From positions 62,001-126,000 of the forward strand of contig NZ_LMIW01000011.1 in the NCBI RefSeq assembly GCF_001429185.1: a DNA stretch of 64,000 bases, written 5' to 3'. The notes beneath the pieces are model-generated. The model was given only the letters and a program-made list of their open reading frames with translations, was not told where the DNA came from and did not search any database. The DNA comes from Terrabacter sp. Root85 (lineage in GTDB: Bacteria > Actinomycetota > Actinomycetes > Actinomycetales > Dermatophilaceae). Shown piece after piece: positions 31,035-39,537 of the stretch (position 1 is its first letter; every line of letters begins with the position of its first letter). A program made the position numbers and the translations under genes.

Positions 31035-31916
31035 ATGGCAGGTGGAAACCCGGTCTTCGACCGGCTCAACAAGCAGATCGAGAAGGAGCGCTACGCCGGC
31101 TTCGGCTCGCCGCAGGGCAGCCCACAGCAGGCGCAGCAGGGCACCCAGGCTGCGACGACCGGTTACGCGGGCCAGGACGCGATGACGGCGCAGCAGCTCA
31201 ACGAGATGTACGCGCAGCCGCCGGCCGGCCCGGCCGACACCGGTCGCGTCACGGTCGACGACGTCGTCGTCAAGAGCATCACGCTCTTCGTCGTCACGGT
31301 CGCCGTGGCCTTCGTGTCGTGGTTCTGGACCGAGGCCAACACCGACATGACGCTGCCGTTCTGGCTCGGCGGCATGTTCGGCACGCTGATCCTCGGCTTC
31401 GTCATCGCCTTCATGAAGACGGTCTCGGTGCCGCTGCTCATGGTCTACGCCGTGCTGCAGGGTGCCTTCCTCGGCGCCTTCAGCCAGTACATCGCGGCGA
31501 TCCCGGACTACGACGGCGTCGTGCAGATGGCCGTCCTCGCCACGCTCTGCGTCTTCGTGGCCATGTACGTCGGCTACGCGACCGGCTTCGTCAAGGTCAA
31601 CGACAAGACGCGCCGGATGTTCTTCTTCGCGATCGTCGGCTACGGCCTCTTCTCGCTGCTGCAGGTCGTGCTCCTCATGACCGGCGTCATCGACGGCTGG
31701 GGCTTCGGCGGCAGCGGCATGCTCGGCATCGGCCTGTCGATCCTCGGCGTCGGCCTCGCGTCGTACTCCCTGGCCATCGACTTCGACTCGATCGACCGTG
31801 CGGTCCAGATGGGCGCCCCGAAGAAGTACTCGTGGCTGCTCGCCCACGGCCTCATCGTCTCGATCGTCTGGCTCTACATCGAGTTCGTCCGCCTCTTCGC
31901 GCGTCTGCGCGACTGA
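31035..31916 (+). CDS. Bax inhibitor-1/YccA family membrane protein
   Basis: A 293-residue protein. About 75 hydrophilic N-terminal residues (Gln/Gly-rich, with MTAQQLNEMYAQPPAGP) are followed by seven hydrophobic helices with acidic loops, ending WLLAHGLIVSIVWLYIEFVRLFARLRD. The pattern matches the actinobacterial Bax1-I-like (YccA) family, which may include calcium-leak channels. The exact function is unknown. ATG 31035 follows TTAGGAGCG. It is followed closely by a small gene of unknown function. Confidence 0.9.
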   Translation: MAGGNPVFDRLNKQIEKERYAGFGSPQGSPQQAQQGTQAATTGYAGQDAMTAQQLNEMYAQPPAGPADTGRVTVDDVVVKSITLFVVTVAVAFVSWFWTEANTDMTLPFWLGGMFGTLILGFVIAFMKTVSVPLLMVYAVLQGAFLGAFSQYIAAIPDYDGVVQMAVLATLCVFVAMYVGYATGFVKVNDKTRRMFFFAIVGYGLFSLLQVVLLMTGVIDGWGFGGSGMLGIGLSILGVGLASYSLAIDFDSIDRAVQMGAPKKYSWLLAHGLIVSIVWLYIEFVRLFARLRD

Positions 31917-31923
31917 CGCGCTC

Positions 31924-32238
31924 GTGACACCTCAGAGCGTGGGTTCGCCGACCCCGCACGAGGTGTCCGACGAGCTCCGGCGCGTGGTCGAGCGGTGGCA
32001 CCAGCTGCCGCTCGACCACGCGCTTTCGCGTATGCCGTCCGTCCGGCCCCTCGTCCAGAGGCTCGCCGACCGGGTGGCCGGGTCCCGTGGCGTCGATGCG
32101 CAGCCGGTGCCCGACCTCGGCCCGGCCGTCGTCATGGAGCAGCTGGCCGTCATGGTCCTCGACCTCTTCCGGGCCGAGCCAGACGCTGACCCGGCCGAAG
32201 TCGCGGACGAGCTCGCCGGCATACGCCGTTCCCTCTAG
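31924..32238 (+). CDS. Small hypothetical protein
   Basis: A 104-residue acidic, helical protein starting at GTG 31924, seven bases after the preceding stop codon. It has no signal peptide, membrane helix or cysteine. Sequence such as DELRRVVERWHQLPLDHALSRMPSVRPLVQRLADRVAG and VMEQLAVMVLDLFRAEPDADPAEVADELAGIRRSL reads as coding, with strong G/C third positions. I do not recognise a family. Coupling to the membrane protein upstream suggests co-expression. It ends with a GGCATAC heptamer that includes a rare ATA codon. Confidence 0.7.
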   Translation: MTPQSVGSPTPHEVSDELRRVVERWHQLPLDHALSRMPSVRPLVQRLADRVAGSRGVDAQPVPDLGPAVVMEQLAVMVLDLFRAEPDADPAEVADELAGIRRSL

Positions 32239-32260
32239 TCGAGGACCTCCCCGGCCCCGA

Positions 32261-32306
32261 ACGTCGAGTGGGCACCCTCCCGGCGGGGAGGGTGCCCACT
32301 CGACGT
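32261..32306. terminator. Strong bidirectional terminator hairpin (21-bp stem)
   Basis: ACGTCGAGTGGGCACCCTCCC (21 bases, 32261-32281) is perfectly complementary to 32286-32306 with a GGCG loop. It sits between convergent genes, 22 bases after one stop codon and 19 bases from the other. No U-tract follows. It is the most stable simple hairpin I found. Confidence 0.85.
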
Positions 32307-32325
32307 GGTGCCGGGGTGTGGAGCC

Positions 32326-33549
32326 TCAGCTGAGGCGCTCGAAGACGACGGCCATGCCCTGGCCGCCGCCGACGCACATCGTCTCGAGGCCGAACTGGCC
32401 GTCACGCTCGCGGAGCGCGTTGATGAGCGTGCCGGTGATGCGGGCTCCGGTGGCGCCGAACGGGTGGCCGATCGCGATGGCACCGCCGTTGACGTTGAGC
32501 TTGTCGTAGTCCATGCCGATCTGGTCGGCCGACCCGATGACCTGCGCGGCGAAGGCCTCGTTGATCTCGTAGAGGTCGATGTCGCCGATCGACAGTCCGG
32601 CCCGCTTGAGCGCGAGGTTCGTCGCCTCGACCGGACCGAGGCCCATGATCTCGGGGGAGAGGCCCGTCGCGGCCGTCGAGACGACGCGGGCGAGCGGCTC
32701 GAGGCCGAGCTCCTTGGCCTTGGTGTCGCTCATGATGACGAGCGCCGCGGCGCCGTCGTTGAGGGGGCAGCAGTTGCCGGCCGTGACCGTGCCTTCCTGC
32801 CGGAAGACGGGGTTGAGTCCTTGGACGGCCTCGAGGGTGACGCCGGCGCGGGGGCCGTCGTCCTTGCTCACGACGGTGCCGTCGGGCGTCGTGACCGGCG
32901 TGATCTCCCAGTCGAAGAAGCCCCGCCCGATGGCGGCCTCGGCGCGGTTCTGGCTCGTGACCCCCCACTCGTCCTGGCGCTCGCGCGAGATGCCGTAGGC
33001 CGTCGCGACGTTCTCGGCCGTCTGGCCCATCGCGATGTAGATGTCGGGGAGCAGGCCCTCCTCGCGGGGGTCGGTCCACGTCTCGTTGGTCTCGGCAATG
33101 CGCTTGGTGCGGGCCTGGGCATCGGCGAAGCGGCCGTTCTGCTGGTCCTCCTTGGCGCCACCGGCGCCGGCCCAGTCGGTGTACTGCGAGACGCACTCGA
33201 CACCGGCCGAGACGAAGATGTCGCCCTCGCCGGCCTTGATCGCGTGGAAGGCCATCCGCGTCGTCTGGGCCGAGGAGGCGCAGAAGCGGTTGATCGTCGC
33301 GGCAGGGGTGGCGTCGAGGTCGAGGAGCGTGGCGACGACCTTGGCCATGTTGGAGCCGTGCCGGCCCGAGGGCTCGGCGCAGCCGAGGTAGAGGTCCTCG
33401 ACGAGGCGCTTGTCGAGGGCGGGCACCTTGTCGAGCGCGGCCTGGATGACGGTCGCGGCGAGGTCGTCGGGACGGACCTCCTTGAGCGAGCCCTTGAAGG
33501 CCCGGCCGAACGGCGAGCGGGCGGTCGAGACGATGACGGCTTCGGTCAC
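32326..33549 (-). CDS. Acetyl-CoA C-acetyltransferase (thiolase)
   Basis: A 407-residue cytosolic thiolase. The nucleophilic cysteine is in INRFCASSAQT; the C-terminal catalytic blocks NGGAIAIGHPFGATGARI (His) and CVGGGQGMAVVFE (Cys) are intact. It should interconvert acetyl-CoA plus acyl-CoA and beta-ketoacyl-CoA in fatty-acid oxidation. GTG 33549 is preceded by AGGAGA at good spacing. The order thiolase, SGNH hydrolase, cbs recalls mycobacterial synteny (from memory, not checked). A 20-bp dyad 51-70 bases upstream resembles operators of TetR regulators of fatty-acid genes. Confidence 0.95.
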   Translation of the reverse strand: MTEAVIVSTARSPFGRAFKGSLKEVRPDDLAATVIQAALDKVPALDKRLVEDLYLGCAEPSGRHGSNMAKVVATLLDLDATPAATINRFCASSAQTTRMAFHAIKAGEGDIFVSAGVECVSQYTDWAGAGGAKEDQQNGRFADAQARTKRIAETNETWTDPREEGLLPDIYIAMGQTAENVATAYGISRERQDEWGVTSQNRAEAAIGRGFFDWEITPVTTPDGTVVSKDDGPRAGVTLEAVQGLNPVFRQEGTVTAGNCCPLNDGAAALVIMSDTKAKELGLEPLARVVSTAATGLSPEIMGLGPVEATNLALKRAGLSIGDIDLYEINEAFAAQVIGSADQIGMDYDKLNVNGGAIAIGHPFGATGARITGTLINALRERDGQFGLETMCVGGGQGMAVVFERLS

Positions 33550-33599
33550 GGGGGATCTCCTGGTGCAGCATCGACGGCCCGCGCGGCGGTGCGACGGGC

Positions 33600-33619
33600 G
33601 ACTAAGCGCTTGCTCAGTC
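33600..33619. promoter_or_regulatory. TetR-type dyad upstream of the thiolase gene
   Basis: GACTAAGCGCTTGCTCAGTC has 7 matched base pairs out of 10 (GACTnAGCnnnnGCTnAGTC) around a 4-base centre. The AAGCGCTT / AGCNNNNGCT core is typical of TetR-family operators controlling acyl-CoA metabolism in actinobacteria. No TetR gene is adjacent; the nearest is at 6956-7612, far away. The flanking sequence up to 33780 shows nothing further. Confidence 0.55.
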
Positions 33620-33782
33620 CCCACGATGGTAGGACGTCCTCGCGCCGGTTGGACAGGCCACCGGCCATGACGTGCGTCTCGCCCACCCCACGCGAACGCT
33701 CGGTCCGCTGCGCCCCGACAGGGCGCACCGAGGACGCCTCCCGCCGAGCGGGTACGACTCCGAGGTCCGCCAGGGCGACCGC

Positions 33783-33788
33783 TAGGGT
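33783..33788 (+). promoter_or_regulatory. -10 box (TAGGGT) for the lipoprotein gene
   Basis: TAGGGT fits TANNNT and would give a leader of about 75 bases before ATG 33872. CAGGGGG at 33856-33862 is the probable ribosome-binding site. Confidence 0.4.
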
Positions 33789-33871
33789 GGATGAGTTGTC
33801 GGCGCCTCCACGCGCCGGCCGGGTCCGGACGCTCACGCCGGACCCTCCGACGATCAGGGGGCACGCCCACC

Positions 33872-34633
33872 ATGAAGACCTTCACGACCCGCGTCGTCGC
33901 CGTGTCCGGCGCGATCGCGATCAGCCTCGGCGCCGCCGCGTGCTCGAAGTCCGAGACGCCCGCCACCGGCTCCACCAGCTCCAGTGCGTCGACGCCCGCC
34001 GCCTCGGCGAGCTCGTCCACGTCGGCCGCCAGCGACGCCCCCGAGGCGTCGGAGATCCTCGACAAGGCCAAGACGAACGCGCTCGCAGCGACGTCGGGCG
34101 CCTTCGTCGGCCAGGTCGACCAGAGCGGCAAGACGATCAAGATCGACTTCAAGGGCACGAGCGACGGCAAGACCGCCGACATCACCATCGAACTCGAGGG
34201 CGACGGCAAGGCGCGCGTCATCTCCGTCGGCGACGCCGTCTACATCCAGGGCGACGCGACCTTCTGGAAGAAGCAGGGCGCTCCGGCGTCGGTGCAGAAC
34301 GCCGGCGACAAGTTCATCAAGGCGCCGTCCTCGGCCGGGTCGATGACCCAGAGCCTCAGCCTCAACACCTTCCTCCAGAAGGCCTTCGGCGCGGTCACGC
34401 CCCAGCAGCTGGCCACCGACGTCGCGAGCGAGAACGTCGGCGGCGTGGACTGCTGGGTCCTCACCGACAAGAAGGGCAAGTCGGAGGGCGCGCTCTACGT
34501 CTCGAAGGACAAGTTCGAGGTCGTGCGCTTCACCGGCTCCAAGGCCAGCCCCGGTCAGCTCGACTTCTCGCAGTGGAACGCCGACCTCGGCATCAAGGCG
34601 CCCGACGCCAGCCAGATCATGAAGATCAGCTGA
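33872..34633 (+). CDS. LppX/LprAFG-type lipoprotein
   Basis: A 253-residue secreted lipoprotein: signal peptide with lipobox SLGAAAC, then a Ser/Thr/Ala-rich linker to about residue 60. The folded domain (DKAKTNALAATSGAFVGQVDQSGKTIKIDFKGTSDG, VDCWVLTDKKGKSEGALYVSKD) has the antiparallel beta pattern of the LolA/LprG superfamily, whose members carry lipids in a hydrophobic cavity. ATG 33872 follows a CAGGGGG and directly begins the signal peptide. The lipid-binding role is inferred from fold-level similarity. A hairpin terminator follows. Confidence 0.8.
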   Translation: MKTFTTRVVAVSGAIAISLGAAACSKSETPATGSTSSSASTPAASASSSTSAASDAPEASEILDKAKTNALAATSGAFVGQVDQSGKTIKIDFKGTSDGKTADITIELEGDGKARVISVGDAVYIQGDATFWKKQGAPASVQNAGDKFIKAPSSAGSMTQSLSLNTFLQKAFGAVTPQQLATDVASENVGGVDCWVLTDKKGKSEGALYVSKDKFEVVRFTGSKASPGQLDFSQWNADLGIKAPDASQIMKIS

Positions 34634-34648
34634 CCTCGTCCACCCCTG

Positions 34649-34684
34649 CGAAGGGGCCGTCCGCATCAGCGGGCGGCCCCTTCG
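34649..34684. terminator. Bidirectional terminator after the lipoprotein gene
   Basis: CGAAGGGGCCGTCCGC (34649-34664), loop ATCA, then GCGGGCGGCCCCTTCG (34669-34684): a 16-bp stem with one G-T pair. It separates two convergent genes. No T-run follows. Confidence 0.75.
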
Positions 34685-34695
34685 GCATGTCCCGA

Positions 34696-35856
34696 TCAGT
34701 GCAGGACGGGGTCCTCGGCGCGGCCGCCGGGCGGCCGCTCGTCGGTGCCGGCGGTGTGGTCGGCCGAGTCCGTCCGGTCGGTGACGTCCGACGGGGCCGG
34801 GTCCAGGTCACCGAGGGCGTGTGCCGTCCCGGACGTCCCAGCATCCGGCGCGGTCGGGTCGTCGGGCACGGTGGGGCGGATGCGGTGCAGCAGCACGGCC
34901 CAGCGTCCGTGGGCTCCGCGCGCCTGGCCGCCCACCTCGGCCGGTGCCACCTCGGTGCCCGGCTGGGTCACCGCCTTGGTCGCGGCCACCGCCAGGGGCC
35001 CGACGCTCTCGCCGCGCCGCAGGTTGGGCTCGGTGGGGGCACTGCCCTCGCCGAAGAGGTCGAGCGCCGCGCTCACCGTCGGGAGCAGGGCGGCGGCGAC
35101 GCGGGCGTAGCCGGCCGGGCTCGGGTGGAAGCGGTCCTTGCTGAACATGACATGGGGCTCGGCCGAGAACGCCTCGCTGAGCAGGTCGCCGATCGACACG
35201 GCGCGTCCGCCGGCCTCGACGACGGCGACGGTCTGGGCCGCTGCGAGGTCACGCGACCAGCGGCGGGCGAGCAGGCGCAGCGGCTGGGGCACGGGCTGGA
35301 TGGCGCCGAGGTCGGGGCACGTGCCGACGACGACCTCGGCCCCGGCCTCCCGTAGGCCGCACACGGCCATCTCGAGGTGGCGCACGGCGATCGAACGGTC
35401 GATGCGGTGGGTCACGTCGTTGGCGCCGACCATGATGACGGCGACGTCGGGCTGGGGGACGGCCGCGAGGCCGCGCTCGAGCTGCTCGTCGAGGCCGGTC
35501 GACTCGGCGCCGATGACGGCGACGTTGGTCAGCTCGACAGGGCGGCCGCTGAAGGCGGCGATGCCGCTCGCGATCGTCGCCCCGACCGTCTGGTGGGGGT
35601 GTTCGGCGCCCATCCCGACCCCGGTCGAGTCGCCGAGCACGAGGAACCGCACCGCCGTCCCCGAGCCGGCCCCGTAGGTGCCGCTGTCGGACGGTGCGCC
35701 CTCGAAGTGCTGGCCCACGATCCTCCGGGCCATCATCGCCTCGCCGCGCAGGATGCCGTAGCCGAGGGCTCCGAGCGCGCCGAGACCGGCGACCCCCATC
35801 CCACCGCCGTAGGCGGCCGCCTGGGCGATCTTGCGCGCGCGTCGTGCACGCCCCAT
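34696..35856 (-). CDS. SGNH/GDSL-family lipase or esterase
   Basis: A 386-residue protein. An N-terminal hydrophobic segment (AAAYGGGMGVAGLGALGALGYGIL) acts as membrane anchor or signal. The SGNH hydrolase domain shows block I LVLGDSTGVGMG (Ser), block III VGANDVTHRI (Asn) and block V DRFHPSPAGYA (Asp/His). After about residue 280 a Pro/Asp/Thr-rich tail follows. It probably hydrolyses an ester at the cell surface. ATG 35856 sits after AAGGGGG. The frame is open far upstream through antisense cbs sequence and was cut there. Confidence 0.9.
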   Translation of the reverse strand: MGRARRARKIAQAAAYGGGMGVAGLGALGALGYGILRGEAMMARRIVGQHFEGAPSDSGTYGAGSGTAVRFLVLGDSTGVGMGAEHPHQTVGATIASGIAAFSGRPVELTNVAVIGAESTGLDEQLERGLAAVPQPDVAVIMVGANDVTHRIDRSIAVRHLEMAVCGLREAGAEVVVGTCPDLGAIQPVPQPLRLLARRWSRDLAAAQTVAVVEAGGRAVSIGDLLSEAFSAEPHVMFSKDRFHPSPAGYARVAAALLPTVSAALDLFGEGSAPTEPNLRRGESVGPLAVAATKAVTQPGTEVAPAEVGGQARGAHGRWAVLLHRIRPTVPDDPTAPDAGTSGTAHALGDLDPAPSDVTDRTDSADHTAGTDERPPGGRAEDPVLH

Positions 35857-36000
35857 GCCGGACCCCCTTCCTCTGCCGTGTCGAGATGCTCGACCGGGTC
35901 CACCACGGTAACGCCCGGGCCGGACGCTCCGTGCCGCTTCGCACGTCCTGCCGGCGCGGTGGCGGGCACCCGCGTGTCTCGGACCGTGGGACGGCCCTCC

Positions 36001-36006
36001 TAGGAT
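36001..36006 (+). promoter_or_regulatory. cbs: -10 box (TAGGAT) for leaderless cbs
   Basis: TAGGAT ends six bases before the GTG of cbs. No Shine-Dalgarno sequence lies between, so the transcript should start at the GTG. A weak -35 (TCGGAC, 35979-35984) is spaced 16 bases upstream. Confidence 0.55.
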
Positions 36007-36012
36007 GGACGC

Positions 36013-37383
36013 GTGAAGTACGCAGAGAACGTCGCCGACCTCGTCGGCAATACGCCCCTGGTCAAGCTCGGTTCCGTCGTCGCGGACGCGGGGGTGAGGT
36101 GCACGGTGCTGGCGAAGGTCGAGTACTTCAACCCCGGCGGCTCGGTGAAGGACCGCATCGCCCTGCGCATGGTCGAGGCCGCCGAGCGGGACGGCCTGCT
36201 GAAGCCCGGCGGCACCATCGTCGAGCCGACGAGCGGCAACACCGGTGTCGGTCTGGCCCTCGTGGCGCAGCGCCGCGGCTACCACTGCGTGTTCGTCTGC
36301 CCCGACAAGGTGAGCCAGGACAAGCGCGACGTGCTCAAGGCCTACGGCGCCGAGGTCGTCGTCTGCCCGACGGCCGTCGAGCCCGAGCACCCCGACTCCT
36401 ACTACTCCGTCTCCGACCGCCTCGTCCGCGAGATCGACGGCGCGTGGAAGCCGAACCAGTACTACAACCCCGAGGGTCCGAACAGCCACTACCTGACGAC
36501 CGGACCCGAGATCTGGCGCGACACCGACGGGCGCATCACGCACTTCGTCGCGGGCGCGGGCACGGGCGGCACGATCAGCGGCACCGGCAAGTACCTCAAG
36601 GAGGTCAGCGACGGCGCCGTGCGCATCATCGCGGCCGACCCGGAGGGCTCCGTCTACTCCGGCGGCACGGGCCGCCCCTACCTCGTCGAGGGAGTCGGTG
36701 AGGACTTCTGGCCGGGCGCCTACGACCCGTCCGTCGTCGACGACGTCATCGCCGTCAGCGACGCCGACTCCTTCGAGATGACCCGTCGACTCGCCCGCGA
36801 GGAGGGCCTGCTCGTCGGTGGCTCGTGCGGCATGGCCGTCGTGGCCGCGCTGCGTGCCGCGAAGGACCTGCCCGAGGACGCCGTCATGGTCGTGCTGCTG
36901 CCCGACTCGGGCCGCGGCTACATGAGCAAGATCTTCAACGACGAGTGGATGCACTCCTACGGCTTCCTCAACGACCACACCGAGGCGACGGTCGGGTCCG
37001 TGCTCCACGGCAAGTCCGGTGACATGCCGGCCCTCGTGCACACGCACCCCAACGAGACGATCCGCGACGCCGTGCAGATCCTGCGCGAGTACGGCGTCTC
37101 GCAGATGCCGGTCGTCAAGGCCGAGCCGCCCGTCATGTCCGGCGAGGTCGCGGGCTCGGTCAGCGAGCGGGCCCTGCTCGCAGCGCTCTTCACCGGTCAG
37201 GCGCACCTCGCCGACTCCGTCGAGAAGCACATGGAGAAGGGCCTGCCCCTCGTCGGCGCCGGCTCACCCGTCTCGGCGGCCCGCAAGGAGCTCGAGGAGT
37301 CCGACGCGATCCTCGTCGTCGAGGACGGCAAGCCGATCGGTGTGCTGACCCGGGCCGACCTGCTCGGCTTCCTCGCCGACTGA
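36013..37383 (+). CDS. cbs: Cystathionine beta-synthase
   Basis: A 456-residue PLP enzyme condensing serine (or O-acetylserine) with homocysteine to cystathionine. The catalytic domain has FNPGGSVKDRIAL with the PLP lysine, PTSGNTGVGLA and the phosphate loop GAGTGGTISGTGKYL. The C-terminal 120 residues hold two CBS (Bateman) domains (ETIRDAVQILREYGVSQMPVVK; AILVVEDGKPIGVLTRADLLGFL) that may bind adenosyl ligands. No heme-binding N-terminus is present. GTG 36013 looks leaderless. A 20-bp hairpin follows. Confidence 0.97.
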   Translation: MKYAENVADLVGNTPLVKLGSVVADAGVRCTVLAKVEYFNPGGSVKDRIALRMVEAAERDGLLKPGGTIVEPTSGNTGVGLALVAQRRGYHCVFVCPDKVSQDKRDVLKAYGAEVVVCPTAVEPEHPDSYYSVSDRLVREIDGAWKPNQYYNPEGPNSHYLTTGPEIWRDTDGRITHFVAGAGTGGTISGTGKYLKEVSDGAVRIIAADPEGSVYSGGTGRPYLVEGVGEDFWPGAYDPSVVDDVIAVSDADSFEMTRRLAREEGLLVGGSCGMAVVAALRAAKDLPEDAVMVVLLPDSGRGYMSKIFNDEWMHSYGFLNDHTEATVGSVLHGKSGDMPALVHTHPNETIRDAVQILREYGVSQMPVVKAEPPVMSGEVAGSVSERALLAALFTGQAHLADSVEKHMEKGLPLVGAGSPVSAARKELEESDAILVVEDGKPIGVLTRADLLGFLAD

Positions 37384-37420
37384 CCCCGTCAGCTCCCGGT
37401 CAGCTCTCGCCTGAGACGCA

Positions 37421-37467
37421 GTATGCCGCTGGGCTCGCTTCCACGAGAAGCGAGCCCAGCGGCATAC
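37421..37467. terminator. Bidirectional terminator after cbs (20-bp stem)
   Basis: GTATGCCGCTGGGCTCGCTT (37421-37440) is perfectly complementary to 37448-37467, with loop CCACGAG. The stem ends are an inverted pair of the GTATGCC/GGCATAC heptamer, as in the terminator at 13237-13279. It lies between the convergent cbs and HhH-GPD genes. Confidence 0.85.
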
Positions 37468-37486
37468 GTACGGAGCGTGGTGTGGC

Positions 37487-38059
37487 TCAGGCGTTCTGCT
37501 TGGCCTTCGCCTCGGCCTTCTTGGCCTGCTTGAACTCCCGCACCTTGAGGAGGGAGTCGCCGTCGACGACGTCGGCCACCGAGCGGTAGCCGTCGAGCGC
37601 GTAGTCACCGGCGACGGCCTCCCAGCCCTCCGGCCGGACCCCGAGCTGCTTGGCGAGCAGCGCCACGAAGATCTGTGCCTTCTGCTTGCCGAAGCCCGGC
37701 AGCTCCTGGACCCGCTTGAACAGCTCCTTGCCCGTCGTCGCCTCGGTCCAGAGCCGGGTCACGTCGCCGTCGTAGCGGTCCTCGACGAGGGCGGCGAGCT
37801 CCTGCAGCCGGGCCGCCATCGAGCCGGGGAAGCGGTGGATCGCCGGGGGAGTGCTGGCCATGGCCTTGAACTCCTCGGGGTCGGCGGCGGCGATCGCGGC
37901 CGGCTCGAGGGTGCCGAAGCGGCTCAGCACCTTGTAGCCGCCGCGGAACGCGTGCTCCATGCCGTACTGCTGGTCGAGCATCATCCCGACGACGACGGCG
38001 AAGGGGTGCTCGTCGAGGACCTGGTCCGCGGCGGGTTCGTTGGCGATGTGGAAGGCCAT
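37487..38059 (-). CDS. HhH-GPD-type base-excision repair protein
   Basis: A 190-residue cytosolic protein. LPGFGKQKAQIFVALLAKQLG is the helix-hairpin-helix with the GPD-type loop; the N-terminal half (PFAVVVGMMLDQQYGMEHAFRGGY) is the usual glycosylase helical core. There is no C-terminal iron-sulfur cluster motif. The family resembles short actinobacterial DNA glycosylases of unknown lesion specificity. A Lys/Ala-rich tail closes the protein. Confidence 0.9.
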   Translation of the reverse strand: MAFHIANEPAADQVLDEHPFAVVVGMMLDQQYGMEHAFRGGYKVLSRFGTLEPAAIAAADPEEFKAMASTPPAIHRFPGSMAARLQELAALVEDRYDGDVTRLWTEATTGKELFKRVQELPGFGKQKAQIFVALLAKQLGVRPEGWEAVAGDYALDGYRSVADVVDGDSLLKVREFKQAKKAEAKAKQNA

Positions 38060-38132
38060 GCAGGCATGCTCTCACGCGTCCGTCGCCTGACGGCGGGACC
38101 GGCGGGGACCGGGGGCGGCCGGGAGGGGAGGG

Positions 38133-38786
38133 CTACCGGGTCGGGACCCGGACCCATGACCCGGGTCCGCCGGTGACCTCTCCCGCGCCTGCGGTGAGCG
38201 CGCCGACGAGCCCGCGCACGGTGTCCCCCGTGCCGGGCTCGACCGCGACGTCGAGGACGAGCCCGGTTGCGCCCCACGTCGTCGAGGTGACGGCGCAGCC
38301 CGGGTGGCCCCGCAAGGCGTTCTCGACGCGGGGCCCGTCGGCGCTGCCCACCGTGACGACGAGCCCCTCGCGCCGCGCGTACGCCACCACCGTCGCAGCG
38401 TCGACGGCGGCGGAGACGGCGTCCCCGTACGCGCGGATCAGGCCCCCCGTGCCGAGCAGGGTGCCACCGAACCACCGGGTCACGACGGCGACGACGTCGG
38501 TCAGGCCCTGTCCGCGCAGCACGTCGAGCATCGGCGCGCCGGCCGTGCCCGACGGCTCGCCGTCGTCGTTGCTGCGCTGCGTGCCACCGTCGGTCCCCAG
38601 GACGAACGCCGTGCAGTGGTGACGCGCGTCCCGCGTGGCCGACCGCACCGACTCGACGAACGCCCGGGCGTCCTCCTCGGACGGCACCGGCGCGACGTCG
38701 CACACGAAGCGCGACCGCTTCACCTCGAGCTCGGCGGAGGCCGGGGACGCGAGGGTGAGGTAGCGACGTGGCGGGCTCAGCGGCAT
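38133..38786 (-). CDS. YigZ/IMPACT family protein
   Basis: A 217-residue protein with the UPF0029 N-terminal domain: VKRSRFVCDVAPV, ATRDARHHCTAFVLG, NDDGEPSGTAGAPMLDVLRGQGLTDVVAVVTRWFGGTLLGTGGLIRAYGDAV, the highly conserved IMPACT signature. A short C-terminal DUF1949-like region follows. The bacterial role is unclear, possibly translation-related. ATG 38786 falls inside a GGCATAC heptamer. It is divergent from the WXG100-like gene. Confidence 0.92.
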   Translation of the reverse strand: MPLSPPRRYLTLASPASAELEVKRSRFVCDVAPVPSEEDARAFVESVRSATRDARHHCTAFVLGTDGGTQRSNDDGEPSGTAGAPMLDVLRGQGLTDVVAVVTRWFGGTLLGTGGLIRAYGDAVSAAVDAATVVAYARREGLVVTVGSADGPRVENALRGHPGCAVTSTTWGATGLVLDVAVEPGTGDTVRGLVGALTAGAGEVTGGPGSWVRVPTR

Positions 38787-38910
38787 ACCTCTCGGGCGGT
38801 GGGCGGGACGCTCCGAGTATGCCGTCGAACCGGGGAGGGCTCCCCATTGCACGGGGCGGCGCCGGCAGGTGAGGATGGGCCCGGTGTGCAGGGGTGAAGG
38901 GGAGAGATCT

Positions 38911-39537
38911 GTGTTCTCGAAGGGTGCTGACGTCGACGCGCTGCGCGACTCGGCGGGCCGGATGGCGTCGTTCGGCCGTGAGGTCGACGTCGTCCGCGCC
39001 CGTGGGCAGCGAGCCGTGTCGACGATGCAGCGGGCCTGGCAGGGGCCGGACCTGCAACACCTCGTCGAGCGGTGGCGGCGGGTCGAGCACGACCTCACGC
39101 GCATCAGCACGGAGTTCGACCGGCTGTCGCGACGCCTGCACGACAACGCCGACCTCCAGCACCGCTCGAGCGGCAGCTCCGTCGCCGGAGGGTCGCACCA
39201 CGGCGTCGGCGGTGGAGGTGGTGCTGTGGCGCCCGCGGGCGGTCACACAGGTGGCCACGGGGAAGGTCACGGGCGTGGTCACGGGGGTCGACCCATGCTG
39301 CACGCCGCGTCCGCCGCCGCGTGGTCGCAGGTCTTCGTCGGGTGGGGCCCGGACGGCGGTCGACCGCTCGTCACGCCGGGCGTTCCGCAGCCGCTGCACG
39401 GGATGGGTTGGGGTCACTGGTTCGGCAGCCCGTCCGTCGGTGCCGGGTCGGGGCCGGTCGACGCGACGTACGGCCCGGTCCTTCCTGCCGACGTGGCAGC
39501 GGCGGCAGCGCACGGTCTCGGCCTGCCGATCCGCTGA
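38911..39537 (+). CDS. WXG100-like protein with Gly/His-rich tail
   Basis: A 208-residue protein. The first 95 or so residues form a helix-turn-helix hairpin like ESAT-6/WXG100 proteins: LRDSAGRMASFGREVDVVRARGQRAVSTMQRAWQGPDLQHLVERWRRVEHDLTRI with a central WQG. After this comes a Gly/His-rich stretch (HTGGHGEGHGRGHGG) and a Trp/Gly-rich C-terminus. No YxxxD/E export signal is obvious after the second helix. GTG 38911 follows GGGGAGAG. No EccC/ESX secretion genes are in the window, so the export route is unknown. Confidence 0.7.
   Translation: MFSKGADVDALRDSAGRMASFGREVDVVRARGQRAVSTMQRAWQGPDLQHLVERWRRVEHDLTRISTEFDRLSRRLHDNADLQHRSSGSSVAGGSHHGVGGGGGAVAPAGGHTGGHGEGHGRGHGGRPMLHAASAAAWSQVFVGWGPDGGRPLVTPGVPQPLHGMGWGHWFGSPSVGAGSGPVDATYGPVLPADVAAAAAHGLGLPIR

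Noticed and set aside
32326-34221. Thiolase start far upstream at 34221
   Set aside because: The extension runs antisense to the lipoprotein gene. GTG 33549 has AGGAGA and gives the standard thiolase N-terminus.
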